Shown: positions 44,043 to 52,556, counted from the stretch's first letter. The stretch is 64,000 bases of DNA from Gillisella vitis (GCF_001541345.2 NZ_LMVL02000007.1:124001-188000); one strand, 5' to 3'. A program made the numbers and translations. The notes: generated from the sequence alone by a model not told the origin.

Positions 44043-45110
44043 TCAGGCGGCAGCCTGAAAGACCGAACGGGGATTGCCCCGCATGAGGGTGGTGAGAGCG
44101 TCAGCACCGAGGCCATGACGCTGGAGGCGCGGCAAGAAATGCCGCAAAATATAGGCATAGCCATTGCCGCCATAGCGGCTGAGCATCATCTTCAAAAACA
44201 CATCATGGGAGAGCAGGATGCGGTCGAAATGGCCCATCTCCACCAGCTTGACGATGGCGCGGGCGGCATCCTCATCGCTGGGGCATTGCACCTGCTGATC
44301 GGCGTAGAAAAAATCCATGCCGATCATGTCATATTCAATAAACGCACCCCGGCTGGCCAGTTCGCCTTGATAGGTCAGATCATCATGGGATGGGTTCATG
44401 TGGCACAGCACCGTGTGGCGCAGGTCTGCCCCTTCTTCTGCGGCAATATCCAGCACTTTGTGACCCAGCCGATACCAGCCCGGCAGATGCACCATCAGCG
44501 GCAGGCCGGTGCGTAACTGCGCCTGGGCTGCGGCCCGCAGTGACTTTTCCTCCTCAGCGGTGAAATCAGAGGAGACGCCAATTTCCCCAATCAGGCCGAT
44601 TTTGACATCGGTACCATCAACGCCAACCAGCGCTTCCTGCACAATTTCATCGGCAATGGCCTCCACCGTCATCTCTGCCACCTTGGCGGGATGGGATGAA
44701 GCCAGATAATAGCCAGCGCCCATAACAATATTCAGCCCGGACGCCTTGGCAATACGGCGCAGCGCCATAGGATTACGGCCAATGCCCTGACAGGTTGGCT
44801 CTACCACGGTCTTGCCACCCGCTTTGGCAAAATCCATCAGCTCAAGGATGGCCAAAGGCTCGTCATCCAGCGTGATGTTATGCTTGTTCACAAAGGGGTC
44901 CTGGCGCAACTCGCCCAGAATCTCCATGCAGACGAAGCCTTCTGCCAGATATTGCCGATCAGGCGTTTTAGGCTGATGCCACCAACAACGGCAATCATTG
45001 AGGATGTGCTCGTGCATCAAGGTCACGCCCATCTGGTCCACTGAGATGGGGCCGGCCACCGTCATCACCTTGCCGGAGCGGATATGAGCCTCTGAGAGTT
45101 CACTGGTCAT
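44043..45110 (-). CDS. Phosphotriesterase-family metal-dependent hydrolase
   Basis: A hydrolase of 355 aa in the amidohydrolase superfamily. Ligands visible are HEH in VTLMHEHILND (about residues 32-42), the Glu after strand 4 (IGLIGEIGVS), His in PLMVHLPGW, His in HTVLCHMNPSHDD and Asp in ILLSHDVFLK. The bridging ligand after strand 4 is Glu, not the carbamylated Lys of organophosphate-degrading enzymes, so a lactonase, amidase or carboxylesterase role is likelier. It starts three bases after the permease stop and is part of the importer operon. Natural substrate unknown. Confidence 0.85.
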   Translation of the reverse strand: MTSELSEAHIRSGKVMTVAGPISVDQMGVTLMHEHILNDCRCWWHQPKTPDRQYLAEGFVCMEILGELRQDPFVNKHNITLDDEPLAILELMDFAKAGGKTVVEPTCQGIGRNPMALRRIAKASGLNIVMGAGYYLASSHPAKVAEMTVEAIADEIVQEALVGVDGTDVKIGLIGEIGVSSDFTAEEEKSLRAAAQAQLRTGLPLMVHLPGWYRLGHKVLDIAAEEGADLRHTVLCHMNPSHDDLTYQGELASRGAFIEYDMIGMDFFYADQQVQCPSDEDAARAIVKLVEMGHFDRILLSHDVFLKMMLSRYGGNGYAYILRHFLPRLQRHGLGADALTTLMRGNPRSVFQAAA

Positions 45111-45113
45111 ATC

Positions 45114-46118
45114 TCACCCTTTCTTCGCGGCGCCGAAGCGGAAGTTTGCGGAAAAGATCCGGGTGTTCAGCCAGATCGCCACAAGAATGATCGCGCCCGT
45201 GACAATCTGCGTGAAAAACGGCGAGATATGCATGAGAATGAGACCATTGCCGATCACCGCGATGGTCATGGTGCCCAGCAGCGTTCCCAGCATGGTGCCG
45301 CGCCCGCCCGTCAGCGACGTGCCACCCAAAACCACGGCAGCAATCACCTGCAATTCAAAGCCGACGGCGGCGTTGGAGGAGCCTGAACCAAGGCGGGCCG
45401 CAATCAACAGGCCAGCAAGGGCGCAAGCCACGCCAGACACCAGATAGACAGAGGCGACTATCCATTTCGCGGGCATGCCCACCCGACGTGCCGCTTCCAG
45501 ATTGGAGCCGACGGCCACCACCTGACGGCCATATTTGGTGGAGGAGACCAACACAAACCCAAAGACTGTCACGGCAATGGCAATCAGAGCCGGAACCGGA
45601 AGGCTCAGGAACTCGCCACGACCCAGCGTGAAGAACCCCGGCACCTCGTTGATGGGAATGGAATAGCCTTGGGTGATGTAGAGCGCCACGCCGCGCAAGA
45701 TCGAAAGCCCTGCCAGCGTGACAATAAAGGCCGGAATACCCTGATAGGCAATGAACCATCCCTGAATCAGGCCGATCATGCCACCCAGAACCAGCATCAA
45801 CAGCACGGCCAAGGGCCATGACAGGCCAGTTGCCAGCACAATGGCCACCGTTGCATTGATCAGCGCCACCAGCGAGCCAACGGAAAGATCAATGCCGCCA
45901 GTCACAATCACCAGTGTCATCGCCACAGCAACAATCAAAATGGGAGCAGCTTGTCGCACCACATTGAGAATATTGCCGAGCGTGAGAAATGTATCGGTTG
46001 TGACGGAGAAGAACACCATGCAGGCAAAGAAGAAAATCGCAATCGACAGAACCTGGGCATTTTCGGTGATAAAGTCAGCGAAGGGCGAGCCTTTGGCGCG
46101 TTCAGTATAGGCGGTCAA
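45114..46118 (-). CDS. Sugar-type ABC transporter permease (RbsC-like)
   Basis: A membrane protein of 334 aa with eight to ten hydrophobic segments. It has VTGGIDLSVGSLVALINATVAI near residue 70, GWFIAYQGIPAFIVTLAGLSIL in the middle, and VVLGGTSLTGGRGTMLGTLLG with the conserved glycine loop in the C-terminal part. These are standard for carbohydrate uptake family 2 permeases. It overlaps the ATPase gene by four bases and is followed after three bases by the phosphotriesterase-family gene. Ribose- or nucleoside-like cargo would fit the family, but nothing in the sequence fixes it. Confidence 0.9.
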   Translation of the reverse strand: MTAYTERAKGSPFADFITENAQVLSIAIFFFACMVFFSVTTDTFLTLGNILNVVRQAAPILIVAVAMTLVIVTGGIDLSVGSLVALINATVAIVLATGLSWPLAVLLMLVLGGMIGLIQGWFIAYQGIPAFIVTLAGLSILRGVALYITQGYSIPINEVPGFFTLGRGEFLSLPVPALIAIAVTVFGFVLVSSTKYGRQVVAVGSNLEAARRVGMPAKWIVASVYLVSGVACALAGLLIAARLGSGSSNAAVGFELQVIAAVVLGGTSLTGGRGTMLGTLLGTMTIAVIGNGLILMHISPFFTQIVTGAIILVAIWLNTRIFSANFRFGAAKKG

Positions 46119-46930
46119 TGTCTTTCCCCTCCGACGATCAATTTCACCAGATCTTCAAGGTTGGTGCTACCAATCTGCCGCTCGGCCACTTTCGTGCCTT
46201 CATACATCACCGCGATGCGGTCGCAGACACGAAACAAATCTTGCAGGCGATGGGTGATCAGCACCACGGAAACGCCTCGGGCCTTGACGCGGTTGATCAG
46301 TGCCAACACCGCTTCCACTTCCGCCACGGCCAGCGCCGAAGTTGGCTCATCCATGATCAGCACTTTGGGATTGAAGGAGGCCGCACGGGCAATGGCAATC
46401 GCCTGCCGCTGGCCGCCCGACAATTTCTCGACCTTGGCGGTGAGGCGCGGAATGCGGATTTCCAGCGCATCCAGCATCTTGCGGGCTTCCACCAGCATCC
46501 GGGCGCGATCCAGAAACGGGCCTTTGGTCAATTCCCGGCCCAGAAACAGATTGCCAACCACATCAATATGGTCACACAGGCTCAAATCCTGAAACACCAT
46601 CTCGATATTGCGCGAGCGCGCCTCGGCGGGACCGGAAAACCGCACCGCCTCGCCGTCCAGCGTGATGGTACCATCATCCGGGATATAGGTGCCGGAAATC
46701 ACCTTGGTGAGCGTTGATTTACCCGCCGCATTGTCGCCGACCAAGCCTAAGCATTCGCCGGGAAAAAGATCGAGATCAACACCACGCAGCGCCTGATGCG
46801 AGCCAAAAGTTTTGCGGATACCACGAAGCGAAATCCGGGGTTCACGCGCACCGCCTTCTCCGGGTTGCCGGGGGAGATCAACTCCCCCGGCTCCAGAGAC
46901 AGCGGTTGGGAGCTGTCCACCGGAAATCAT
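46115..46930 (-). CDS. Sugar-type ABC transporter ATPase, single-domain (FrcA type)
   Basis: An ATPase of 271 aa. An extra N-terminal tail of about 30 residues rich in Gly and Pro precedes the domain. Walker A is GDNAAGKSTLTK, Q-loop VFQDLSLCDHIDVV, signature LSGGQRQAIAIARAA, Walker B VLIMDEPTSALA, and the H-loop VLITHRLQD. As in the ribitol importer, one domain replaces the two of RbsA. The gene overlaps both neighbours by four bases (ATGA at each junction), showing tight co-translation with the binding protein and permease. Confidence 0.92.
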   Translation of the reverse strand: MISGGQLPTAVSGAGGVDLPRQPGEGGAREPRISLRGIRKTFGSHQALRGVDLDLFPGECLGLVGDNAAGKSTLTKVISGTYIPDDGTITLDGEAVRFSGPAEARSRNIEMVFQDLSLCDHIDVVGNLFLGRELTKGPFLDRARMLVEARKMLDALEIRIPRLTAKVEKLSGGQRQAIAIARAASFNPKVLIMDEPTSALAVAEVEAVLALINRVKARGVSVVLITHRLQDLFRVCDRIAVMYEGTKVAERQIGSTNLEDLVKLIVGGERH

Positions 46931-47886
46931 TTGAACACTGCCCGGTAAGGCTCAACATTGGCCTTGGTGACGATGGTGACCGGCACGGCAATGGTCTTTT
47001 CAACCTTGCCGCCGTCAGCAATGGTCTTCAGCGCTTTCACAGCCGCTTCACCCATGGCTGCCGGGTCCTGCTGGATCACCGCGGCAACATAACCGGCATC
47101 AATGCCAGCAATCGCCTGCGCCGTCAGATCCCAGCCAAACACTTTGACACTGTCCTGCTTGCCCTGGCTTTGCACGGCGGCAACGGCACCCAGCAGGGCT
47201 GGCTCGCCCGTGGCATAGATTGCGGTCATATCAGGGTTGCCAGTGATCAGGTTTTCGGCCGCTGCCAGTGCATTGTCCTGGACGTTCTGGCCATCAACCA
47301 CACCTGCCGACGTGATACCGGAGACGCCCTTGATGGTGTCTTCAAAGCCCTTCTGGCGGATATTCTGGATGAAGGAGTTCAGCGCGCCGACAACGCCCAG
47401 CTTGGCTTTGCCACCCATGTCCTTCTTGACGTAATCGACGAAGAATTTGCCAATATCGGCTCCTGCCTTGGCGTTATCGACGCCAATCTGTGCCTTCTGA
47501 GGGCCAGCAGGCAAAATGCTGTCGATGGCGACCACCGGAATGCCGGCGTCGGCTGCTTGTTTGACCGCTGGCATGATGCCGTTGACGTCAATGGCCACAA
47601 CGGCAATACCGTCTACCTTCTGCTGAATATAGGTCTCGATGGCGCTGTTTTGAGCAGCAGGGTCATTGTTGGCGTTGAAAATCACCAGTTTTGCGCCTGC
47701 GGCATCTGCGGCCTTCTGGGCACCCTGATTAATCTGGTTGAAAAACAGTGCCTGTTGATTGATCTGCACCAGCGCAAAGGTTTTTTGCGCGGCATTGGCA
47801 ATTCCTGCGGTCAGGCACAGGCCGGTGAGGGCTGTGACAGCCAAGGCTGCATTGATGGTTCTACGTGTGAAAGTCCGGGTCATCAT
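46927..47886 (-). CDS. Sugar-type ABC transporter periplasmic binding protein
   Basis: A periplasmic protein of 319 aa (RbsB-like, PBP type 1). A signal peptide ends GIANAAQ. The mature part has FALVQINQQALFFNQINQGAQ, DGIAVVAIDVNGIMPAVKQAADAG and DMTAIYATGEPALLGAVAAVQSQG, the usual lobes. It is the first structural gene after the LacI regulator, only 36 bases downstream of its stop. The regulator and importer may therefore share one transcript. The binding-site residues do not identify the ligand. Confidence 0.9.
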   Translation of the reverse strand: MMTRTFTRRTINAALAVTALTGLCLTAGIANAAQKTFALVQINQQALFFNQINQGAQKAADAAGAKLVIFNANNDPAAQNSAIETYIQQKVDGIAVVAIDVNGIMPAVKQAADAGIPVVAIDSILPAGPQKAQIGVDNAKAGADIGKFFVDYVKKDMGGKAKLGVVGALNSFIQNIRQKGFEDTIKGVSGITSAGVVDGQNVQDNALAAAENLITGNPDMTAIYATGEPALLGAVAAVQSQGKQDSVKVFGWDLTAQAIAGIDAGYVAAVIQQDPAAMGEAAVKALKTIADGGKVEKTIAVPVTIVTKANVEPYRAVFK

Positions 47887-47922
47887 TCCATCCTCTGGTT
47901 ATAGGTTTGCCCGTTGCTTTTG

Positions 47923-48942
47923 TTATTTCGCTGGCGGTGCAACGGAGTTCCGCACGACGATTTCCACTGGCAGCAATTCCTCCGATGCTTTCGGAGGCTG
48001 TTGCCAATCCGTATCAAGAAGCAGCGAAAGAGCGCGACTTCCCATTCCCCGCACCGGCTGACGGATTGCCGTCAACGGCGGGGCAAAAAGATGCAAAGGT
48101 CCAACATCATCGAAGCCGATGACGGAAATCTGCTCAGGAATGGAGATCCCTTCCGCTCTGAGCACTTCAATGACGCCAATGGCAATTTCGTCGGAGCTGG
48201 CGAAAATCGCGGTCGCCTCGCGGTCTCCTTCCAGAAAACGCCGCGCTGCCTGTCTGCCAAACTCGGCGGTATAATCACCGCAGTAGCGCTCAATCACCGC
48301 ATTCTCACCGTGCTTGGCGCGCATGGCGGCTTCAAAGCCGGTAAAGCGGCGCTCGGTGCTGATCATCACATCCGGCCCGCCAATATAGAGAACATGTCGA
48401 TGGCCAAAACCGGCGAGATGCTGCCCGGCCAGTTCTCCGCCTTGCTGGTTGTCACAAAACAGCTTTGGCACGGTCGCATCCGGCACGTCTTCATCGACCA
48501 CAATCACTTTTCCGGTGCGGTTAATGATCGCCGCCAACTCACCCTGGTCGGGGTGATTGGTGATAAAGATCAGGCCATCCACATGGTTGCGCTCCAGCAG
48601 ACTGAGGTATGCCATCTCGCGGCCCGGGCGGTTTAGCGTAGCGTAGAGCGACAGTGCCAAACCGCGCAGATCCGCTTCCTCCTCGACGGCAGCCACCAGA
48701 GTTGCAAAGAACGGATTGGCAATATCCGGCACCACAAGACCGATGGTGTCCGAGCGGCCACGGCTGAGACGCCTAGCGTGCGGATTTGGCTGATATTTGA
48801 GCGCGACAATGGCGTCTTCAATCCGCTTGCGCGTCTCGCCGGGAAGGTCAAGCGAGCCATTCAGCATGCGCGACACGGTGGTCACCGACACGCCAGCGGC
48901 GGCGGCAACATCCTTTAACCCAGTGACCCGTTCCTTGACCAT
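47923..48942 (-). CDS. LacI-family regulator of the unknown-substrate cluster
   Basis: A regulator of 339 aa. The helix-turn-helix is TGLKDVAAAAGVSVTTVSRMLNG, with the hinge following RRLSRGRSD, and the sensor starts TIGLVVPDIANPFFATLV. ATG 48942 gives the usual seven-residue lead into the helix-turn-helix; the open frame upstream covers the operator and is unlikely to be translated. Its operators, TGTAAAGCGGTTTA and GTAAAGCGCTTTAC, lie 9-36 bases upstream of the ATG. It leads a run of leftward genes with very short gaps, so it probably controls its own transcript and the importer. Confidence 0.88.
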   Translation of the reverse strand: MVKERVTGLKDVAAAAGVSVTTVSRMLNGSLDLPGETRKRIEDAIVALKYQPNPHARRLSRGRSDTIGLVVPDIANPFFATLVAAVEEEADLRGLALSLYATLNRPGREMAYLSLLERNHVDGLIFITNHPDQGELAAIINRTGKVIVVDEDVPDATVPKLFCDNQQGGELAGQHLAGFGHRHVLYIGGPDVMISTERRFTGFEAAMRAKHGENAVIERYCGDYTAEFGRQAARRFLEGDREATAIFASSDEIAIGVIEVLRAEGISIPEQISVIGFDDVGPLHLFAPPLTAIRQPVRGMGSRALSLLLDTDWQQPPKASEELLPVEIVVRNSVAPPAK

Positions 48943-48950
48943 ATCCACCC

Positions 48951-48978
48951 TGTAAAGCGGTTTAGTAAAGCGCTTTAC
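48951..48978 (-). promoter_or_regulatory. Tandem LacI-type operators with promoter
   Basis: GTAAAGCGCTTTAC at 48965-48978 is a perfect 14-bp palindrome with the central CG typical of LacI-family sites. A second, imperfect copy, TGTAAAGCGGTTTA, adjoins it at 48951-48964. On the minus strand TTGACA at 49009-49004 and TGAACT 17 bases later (48986-48981) form a plausible promoter. The operators fall just after it, where a repressor would block transcription of the LacI gene and the cluster behind it. Confidence 0.7.
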
Positions 48979-49097
48979 AAAGTTCACATAGCCCTGCGCT
49001 TTTTGTCAAGCAACCATAAGGCTATTTTTTAGTCGGCGGCGAATGTCGCATAAAATGTAAGCGAAAGATTCTATTTATCGTTTCAATGAACATCCTT

Positions 49098-49331
49098 TTA
49101 TGGCGTTAAAATCCGAGGACGCATGGACTTAATTTCCAATCTGAGAAGGGACGTCTGGGATGTTGACTCCATGCCACATACGGCAAGAAGGTCTTCCATA
49201 TCCGCTGTGCTCAGGGCATGCCGGTGATGGAGCCACACTGCGTAGGTGGCAATTTCCAGCAGAAAACCAAACACCTTCAGAGAGGGAAATGCGCTCGGAA
49301 ATTTCATTTCGTCTCGATACCCAAGACGCAC
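49098..49331 (-). pseudogene. IS6-family transposase remnant
   Basis: A short minus-strand frame contains EIATYAVWLHHRHALSTADM, then EDLLAVCGM. This lines up with the N-terminal helix-turn-helix of IS6 transposases (compare HAVWLYFRFPLSLRMVEDML in the copy at 3671). No DDE region is present on either side. It is a degraded fragment, different in sequence from the intact copy, so it is from another IS6 subgroup or a much older event. Confidence 0.6.
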
Positions 49332-49530
49332 GGATCAAACAACTTGGCATTACCATCCAGCATATTGCTTACAACCGAACTCAACCAATGATTTTATATT
49401 TGGTCCGATTTCGTACAAAAGTTGTTGCGCTGCACGGTTTTTAACGCCATCATCATATGCGTCGCCAGCCACGCAAGGGCGCAGGCGTTTGAAAGAGACT
49501 CGTGCTTTCGCCTCGTTCATGGAGAGCACG

Positions 49531-50298
49531 ATGTCCGGACAACATGCCAGCTTGTTTGAAAACCGCCTGCTTCGAGCGCTTTCGCCGGCCGACCTTCATT
49601 TACTTGTTCCCAGCCTCGAGCGAGTGCAGCTCAGTCTCCGGCAATCGCTTGAGACAGCACATCAGCCGATCGATCGCGTCTATTTTCTTGAGTCTGGCCT
49701 GGGTTCCGTGGTTGCCAGCAAAGATGGCGGCACGACAGTCGAAGTCGGCCTGTTCGGCCGCGACGGCATGACAGGCACGTCCATCGCCTTGGGTGATACG
49801 GAAAGTCCGTTCGATTGCTTCACACAGATGGACGGTTCTGCGATGCGCATTTCGGCTGACAACCTGCGTAAAGCCATGTCCAAAAGCATCGCGGTTACAG
49901 ACCTGCTCATCCACTATGCGCGCTCGCTTGGTATACAGACGACTTATACGGCTCTTGCGAACGGCCAAATCAAGCTGGAGGAGCGGCTGGCGCGGTGGAT
50001 TCTGATGGTGGATGATCGCGTCGATCATGGCAGTTTTCTTGTGACCCATGAGTTTCTCGCAATGATGCTCGGGGTCCGACGCCCCGGCGTCACGGTGGCG
50101 TTACAGATTCTCGAGTCCAGCCATCTGATCAGGTCGCAGCGCGGCGAGATTGTCGTCAAAGACCGAGAAGGGCTCATAAGACTCACCAAAGGCACATATG
50201 GCCCGTCCGAGGAAGAATATGAGCGCTTGACCGGCATTCGTCTTGGGAAATCCAAACCGGTTCCAAAGGACGATACACCTCTTGCAACACCTGCCTGA
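49531..50298 (+). CDS. Crp/Fnr-family transcription regulator
   Basis: A regulator of 255 aa. The N-terminal cyclic-nucleotide-binding-like fold includes RVYFLESGLGSVVASKDGG, TVEVGLFGRDGMTG and ALGDTESPFDCFTQMDG. A dimer helix (LLIHYARSLGIQTTYTALANG) leads to the C-terminal helix-turn-helix, THEFLAMMLGVRRPGVTVALQILE. No N-terminal cysteine set for an iron-sulphur cluster is present, so an Fnr-type oxygen sensor is unlikely. ATG 49531 has GGAGAG four bases upstream; earlier in-frame starts cover decayed sequence. A 68-aa gene follows 41 bases downstream. Confidence 0.87.
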   Translation: MSGQHASLFENRLLRALSPADLHLLVPSLERVQLSLRQSLETAHQPIDRVYFLESGLGSVVASKDGGTTVEVGLFGRDGMTGTSIALGDTESPFDCFTQMDGSAMRISADNLRKAMSKSIAVTDLLIHYARSLGIQTTYTALANGQIKLEERLARWILMVDDRVDHGSFLVTHEFLAMMLGVRRPGVTVALQILESSHLIRSQRGEIVVKDREGLIRLTKGTYGPSEEEYERLTGIRLGKSKPVPKDDTPLATPA

Positions 50299-50339
50299 AA
50301 AGCCACCGGCGCAAATCCGGCAACCGTTGAGGACCAGAC

Positions 50340-50546
50340 ATGACCTCAATATATGACCGACCGATCGACACAACATCCGACGCCAGTCTTCTGGATGCAT
50401 TCACTGAAGCCTGCGCACAACATGGAATTTCGCCTGACGGCGACGATGGTTGCGATCTTGCAACCATTCTTAATCGCGCGTTTGACCGAGGCATCACCAG
50501 CAAGGATGCGCTTATCGCTCTTGTCCTAAACCTGGTCACGGAATGA
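50340..50546 (+). CDS. Small hypothetical protein of 68 aa
   Basis: A short acidic protein (MTSIYDRPIDTTSDASLLDAF...) with no signal or membrane segment. It looks mostly helical, with a repeated LLDAF/LATILNRAF/ALIALVLNLV pattern of leucines and alanines. Gene length, codon use and position right after the Crp/Fnr gene, with a hairpin terminator 60 bases beyond, favour a real gene. I recognise no family. It may be a small partner of the regulator. Confidence 0.5.
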   Translation: MTSIYDRPIDTTSDASLLDAFTEACAQHGISPDGDDGCDLATILNRAFDRGITSKDALIALVLNLVTE

Positions 50547-50605
50547 AATGAGACCAACATCTTCCGATATAATTGCGCAGTTTCTAGCAACGAATTCGAG
50601 GGGAC

Positions 50606-50648
50606 AATACGAGGATTCATTGAAAATGACTCCTCGTATTGCTTTTGA
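50606..50648 (+). terminator. Hairpin terminator after the Crp/Fnr and 68-aa genes
   Basis: AATACGAGGA at 50606-50615 pairs with TCCTCGTATT at 50631-50640, with an inner stem TCATT/AATGA. GCTTTT follows the right arm. The long stem and partial T-run suit rho-independent termination of the rightward transcript. Confidence 0.6.
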
Positions 50649-50795
50649 AAGCATCTCAAGCCTCTGATATATTTGAGATATGTTCAATTCTTTCAAATCG
50701 AGGAAGCGTCAGCATCTTCGAGACCTGGTATCACTGCAATAATCGAACGTTTGGCAATTGGGATTGGGTCGGTGGCTTGGCATCCTTGCGGCAAG

Positions 50796-50835
50796 CTCAT
50801 TCACCGGCATGACATCCGTCATGCCGGTGAATGAG
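50796..50835. repeat. Perfect 18-bp hairpin without T-run
   Basis: CTCATTCACCGGCATGAC (50796-50813) and GTCATGCCGGTGAATGAG (50818-50835) are exact inverted arms with a four-base loop, ATCC. It lies 34 bases beyond the 3' end of the amino-acid binding protein gene (leftward). No T-run follows on either strand, so it is not a standard intrinsic terminator. It could stabilise the mRNA end or be a small intergenic repeat. Confidence 0.7.
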
Positions 50836-50868
50836 ATCTATATCCCCAATCAAGTTTAGGGTTATTGA

Positions 50869-51708
50869 TTATGGAATTGGATCGAACTTCAATTCGCTCA
50901 GTTTCACAACCTTGTCGGTGCGGGTCATTTTATATTCGGTATCCGGGCCAAGCCATTTGTTCCAGATCTTGTTGATTTCGCCATCCGCATCAAGGGCGCG
51001 CAGCGTATCATTGATCTTGGCGGTCAGGGCAGGCTCGTCCTTTTTCATGCCAACGCCGATGGGCTGATAGAGCATCGGATCATCAATCATCCGCATCTTC
51101 TTGCCCTTGGTCTGGGATTCGTTGACGAATTTGGTGGTGGTCATGGTGTTGGCAACCATGCCTTCTGCCTTGCCCTGCTGAACGGCGAGATAGGCCGATG
51201 CCGTATCCTGGAAGGTCAGCGGGTCCGACTTGTTGAGCTTGATCGACATCTCGGATGTAGAACCCTTGGTCGAGGCCAAACGCTTGCCGGTGAAATCAGC
51301 CTTGGTCTTGCCGGAATTGTCGTCAGGAACAATCAGCATTTCCTTGGCAAGGTAGTAAGGGTCGCTGAACTGAATCTGTTCGGCGCGGCTCAAAGTGTAG
51401 GCGAGATTGGCAACGGTGATATCAACGCGGCCAAGCTTGACTTCCGGCACGCGGGCTTCCACCGATACCGGCTTGATTTCGGCCTTCACGCCCAGTTTTG
51501 CAGCAATGGCGTTGCACAGATCAACGTCAAAGCCAGCCATTTCGCGGGTCTTGGGGTCTGGAGAAGCAAAAGGGGGAACATCGGCGAAGGTTGCGCAACG
51601 CAGGGTCTTGGCGGCCATGATATCGGCCAGCTGATCGGCGCTTGCAGGGGCTGCAATGGCGGTGGTGGCGGCAAGCGCCAGACCTAGGGTGATGCATTTC
51701 ATGTTCAT
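50869..51708 (-). CDS. Amino-acid ABC transporter periplasmic binding protein (SBP family 3)
   Basis: A periplasmic protein of 279 aa. A signal peptide ends PASA. The mature part has LADIMAAKTLRCATFADVPPFASPD, the family's GFDVDLCNAIAAKLGV motif and DITVANLAYTLSRAEQIQFSDPYYL, followed by the second lobe. This is the polar amino acid/opine binding family. It is the last gene of the leftward ATPase-permease-permease-SDR set, separated from the ATPase by 75 bases. The neighbouring 5-oxoprolinase genes suggest uptake of 5-oxoproline, glutamate-like or D-amino acids, but the ligand is not readable. Confidence 0.9.
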   Translation of the reverse strand: MNMKCITLGLALAATTAIAAPASADQLADIMAAKTLRCATFADVPPFASPDPKTREMAGFDVDLCNAIAAKLGVKAEIKPVSVEARVPEVKLGRVDITVANLAYTLSRAEQIQFSDPYYLAKEMLIVPDDNSGKTKADFTGKRLASTKGSTSEMSIKLNKSDPLTFQDTASAYLAVQQGKAEGMVANTMTTTKFVNESQTKGKKMRMIDDPMLYQPIGVGMKKDEPALTAKINDTLRALDADGEINKIWNKWLGPDTEYKMTRTDKVVKLSELKFDPIP

Positions 51709-51783
51709 TGCTGTTCTCCTTGGTTTTTATTGTGATGGTACGTAGGTGGTTTGGTCCTTTTTGCCCGTTTCTGAGATTGAGCC

Positions 51784-52551
51784 TTAGTGGCGCAACTCTG
51801 AGAGAAAACGCTGGGCGCGGGGATGGGTAGGATTGGTGAAAAAGGTTTCCGGCGGAGCCATTTCCAGAATTTGTCCGGCATCGATAAACCAGATGTGGTC
51901 GGCCACGTCGCGGGCAAAGCCCATTTCATGGGTCACGCACATCATGGTCATGCCATCGGCGGCAAGGCTTTTCATCACCGCCAAGACTTCGCCGACCATT
52001 TCCGGGTCCAGCGCGCTGGTTGGCTCATCAAACAGCATCACGGGCGGTTCCATAGCAAGCGCCCGGGCAATGGCCACGCGCTGCTGCTGGCCGCCAGACA
52101 ATTGTGCCGGATAGGCATTGGCTTTGTCAGCGAGGCCAACCCGGTCCAGCAACCGAATGGCCTTATCATGGGCCACATCCGGGGAAACGCCTTTGACCCG
52201 CACGGGCGACATGGCGACGTTATCGACAACAGACAAGTGCGGAAACAGGTTAAAGCTCTGGAACACAAAGCCAATCTGGCTGCGCAGGGCATTGAGCTGC
52301 TTTGTGCGCATTGGCACATGCACTTCTTGCCCCTCGAAGGAAATCGAGCCGCTGCTGATTTCCTCAAGACGATTAATGGTGCGGATCAGGGTTGATTTGC
52401 CAGAGCCAGAGGGGCCGCAAATCACCACAACCTCGCCCCGGTTGACATGGGCATCAACACCTTTGAGCACTTCGTAATTGCCATAGCTCTTGCGAACCTT
52501 GGACAGCGTGATGGTTTGCTGCTTTTCAATGGCTGGCTTGGATAAGGGCAT
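51784..52551 (-). CDS. Amino-acid ABC transporter ATPase (GlnQ/HisP type)
   Basis: An ATPase of 255 aa. Walker A is [18 protein letters not shown], then the Q-loop [17 protein letters not shown], signature [16 protein letters not shown], Walker [21 protein letters not shown] and the H-loop [14 protein letters not shown]. These are exact GlnQ-type patterns. It starts five bases after the second permease gene and is followed by the binding protein gene. It powers uptake of the amino acid bound by that protein. Confidence 0.95.
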   Translation of the reverse strand: MPLSKPAIEKQQTITLSKVRKSYGNYEVLKGVDAHVNRGEVVVICGPSGSGKSTLIRTINRLEEISSGSISFEGQEVHVPMRTKQLNALRSQIGFVFQSFNLFPHLSVVDNVAMSPVRVKGVSPDVAHDKAIRLLDRVGLADKANAYPAQLSGGQQQRVAIARALAMEPPVMLFDEPTSALDPEMVGEVLAVMKSLAADGMTMMCVTHEMGFARDVADHIWFIDAGQILEMAPPETFFTNPTHPRAQRFLSELRH

Positions 52552-52556
52552 GGCTT

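Noticed and set aside
46714-47904. 396-codon plus-strand frame over the binding protein and ATPase
   Set aside because: Antisense to two standard ABC genes; no family-like motifs and no start context.
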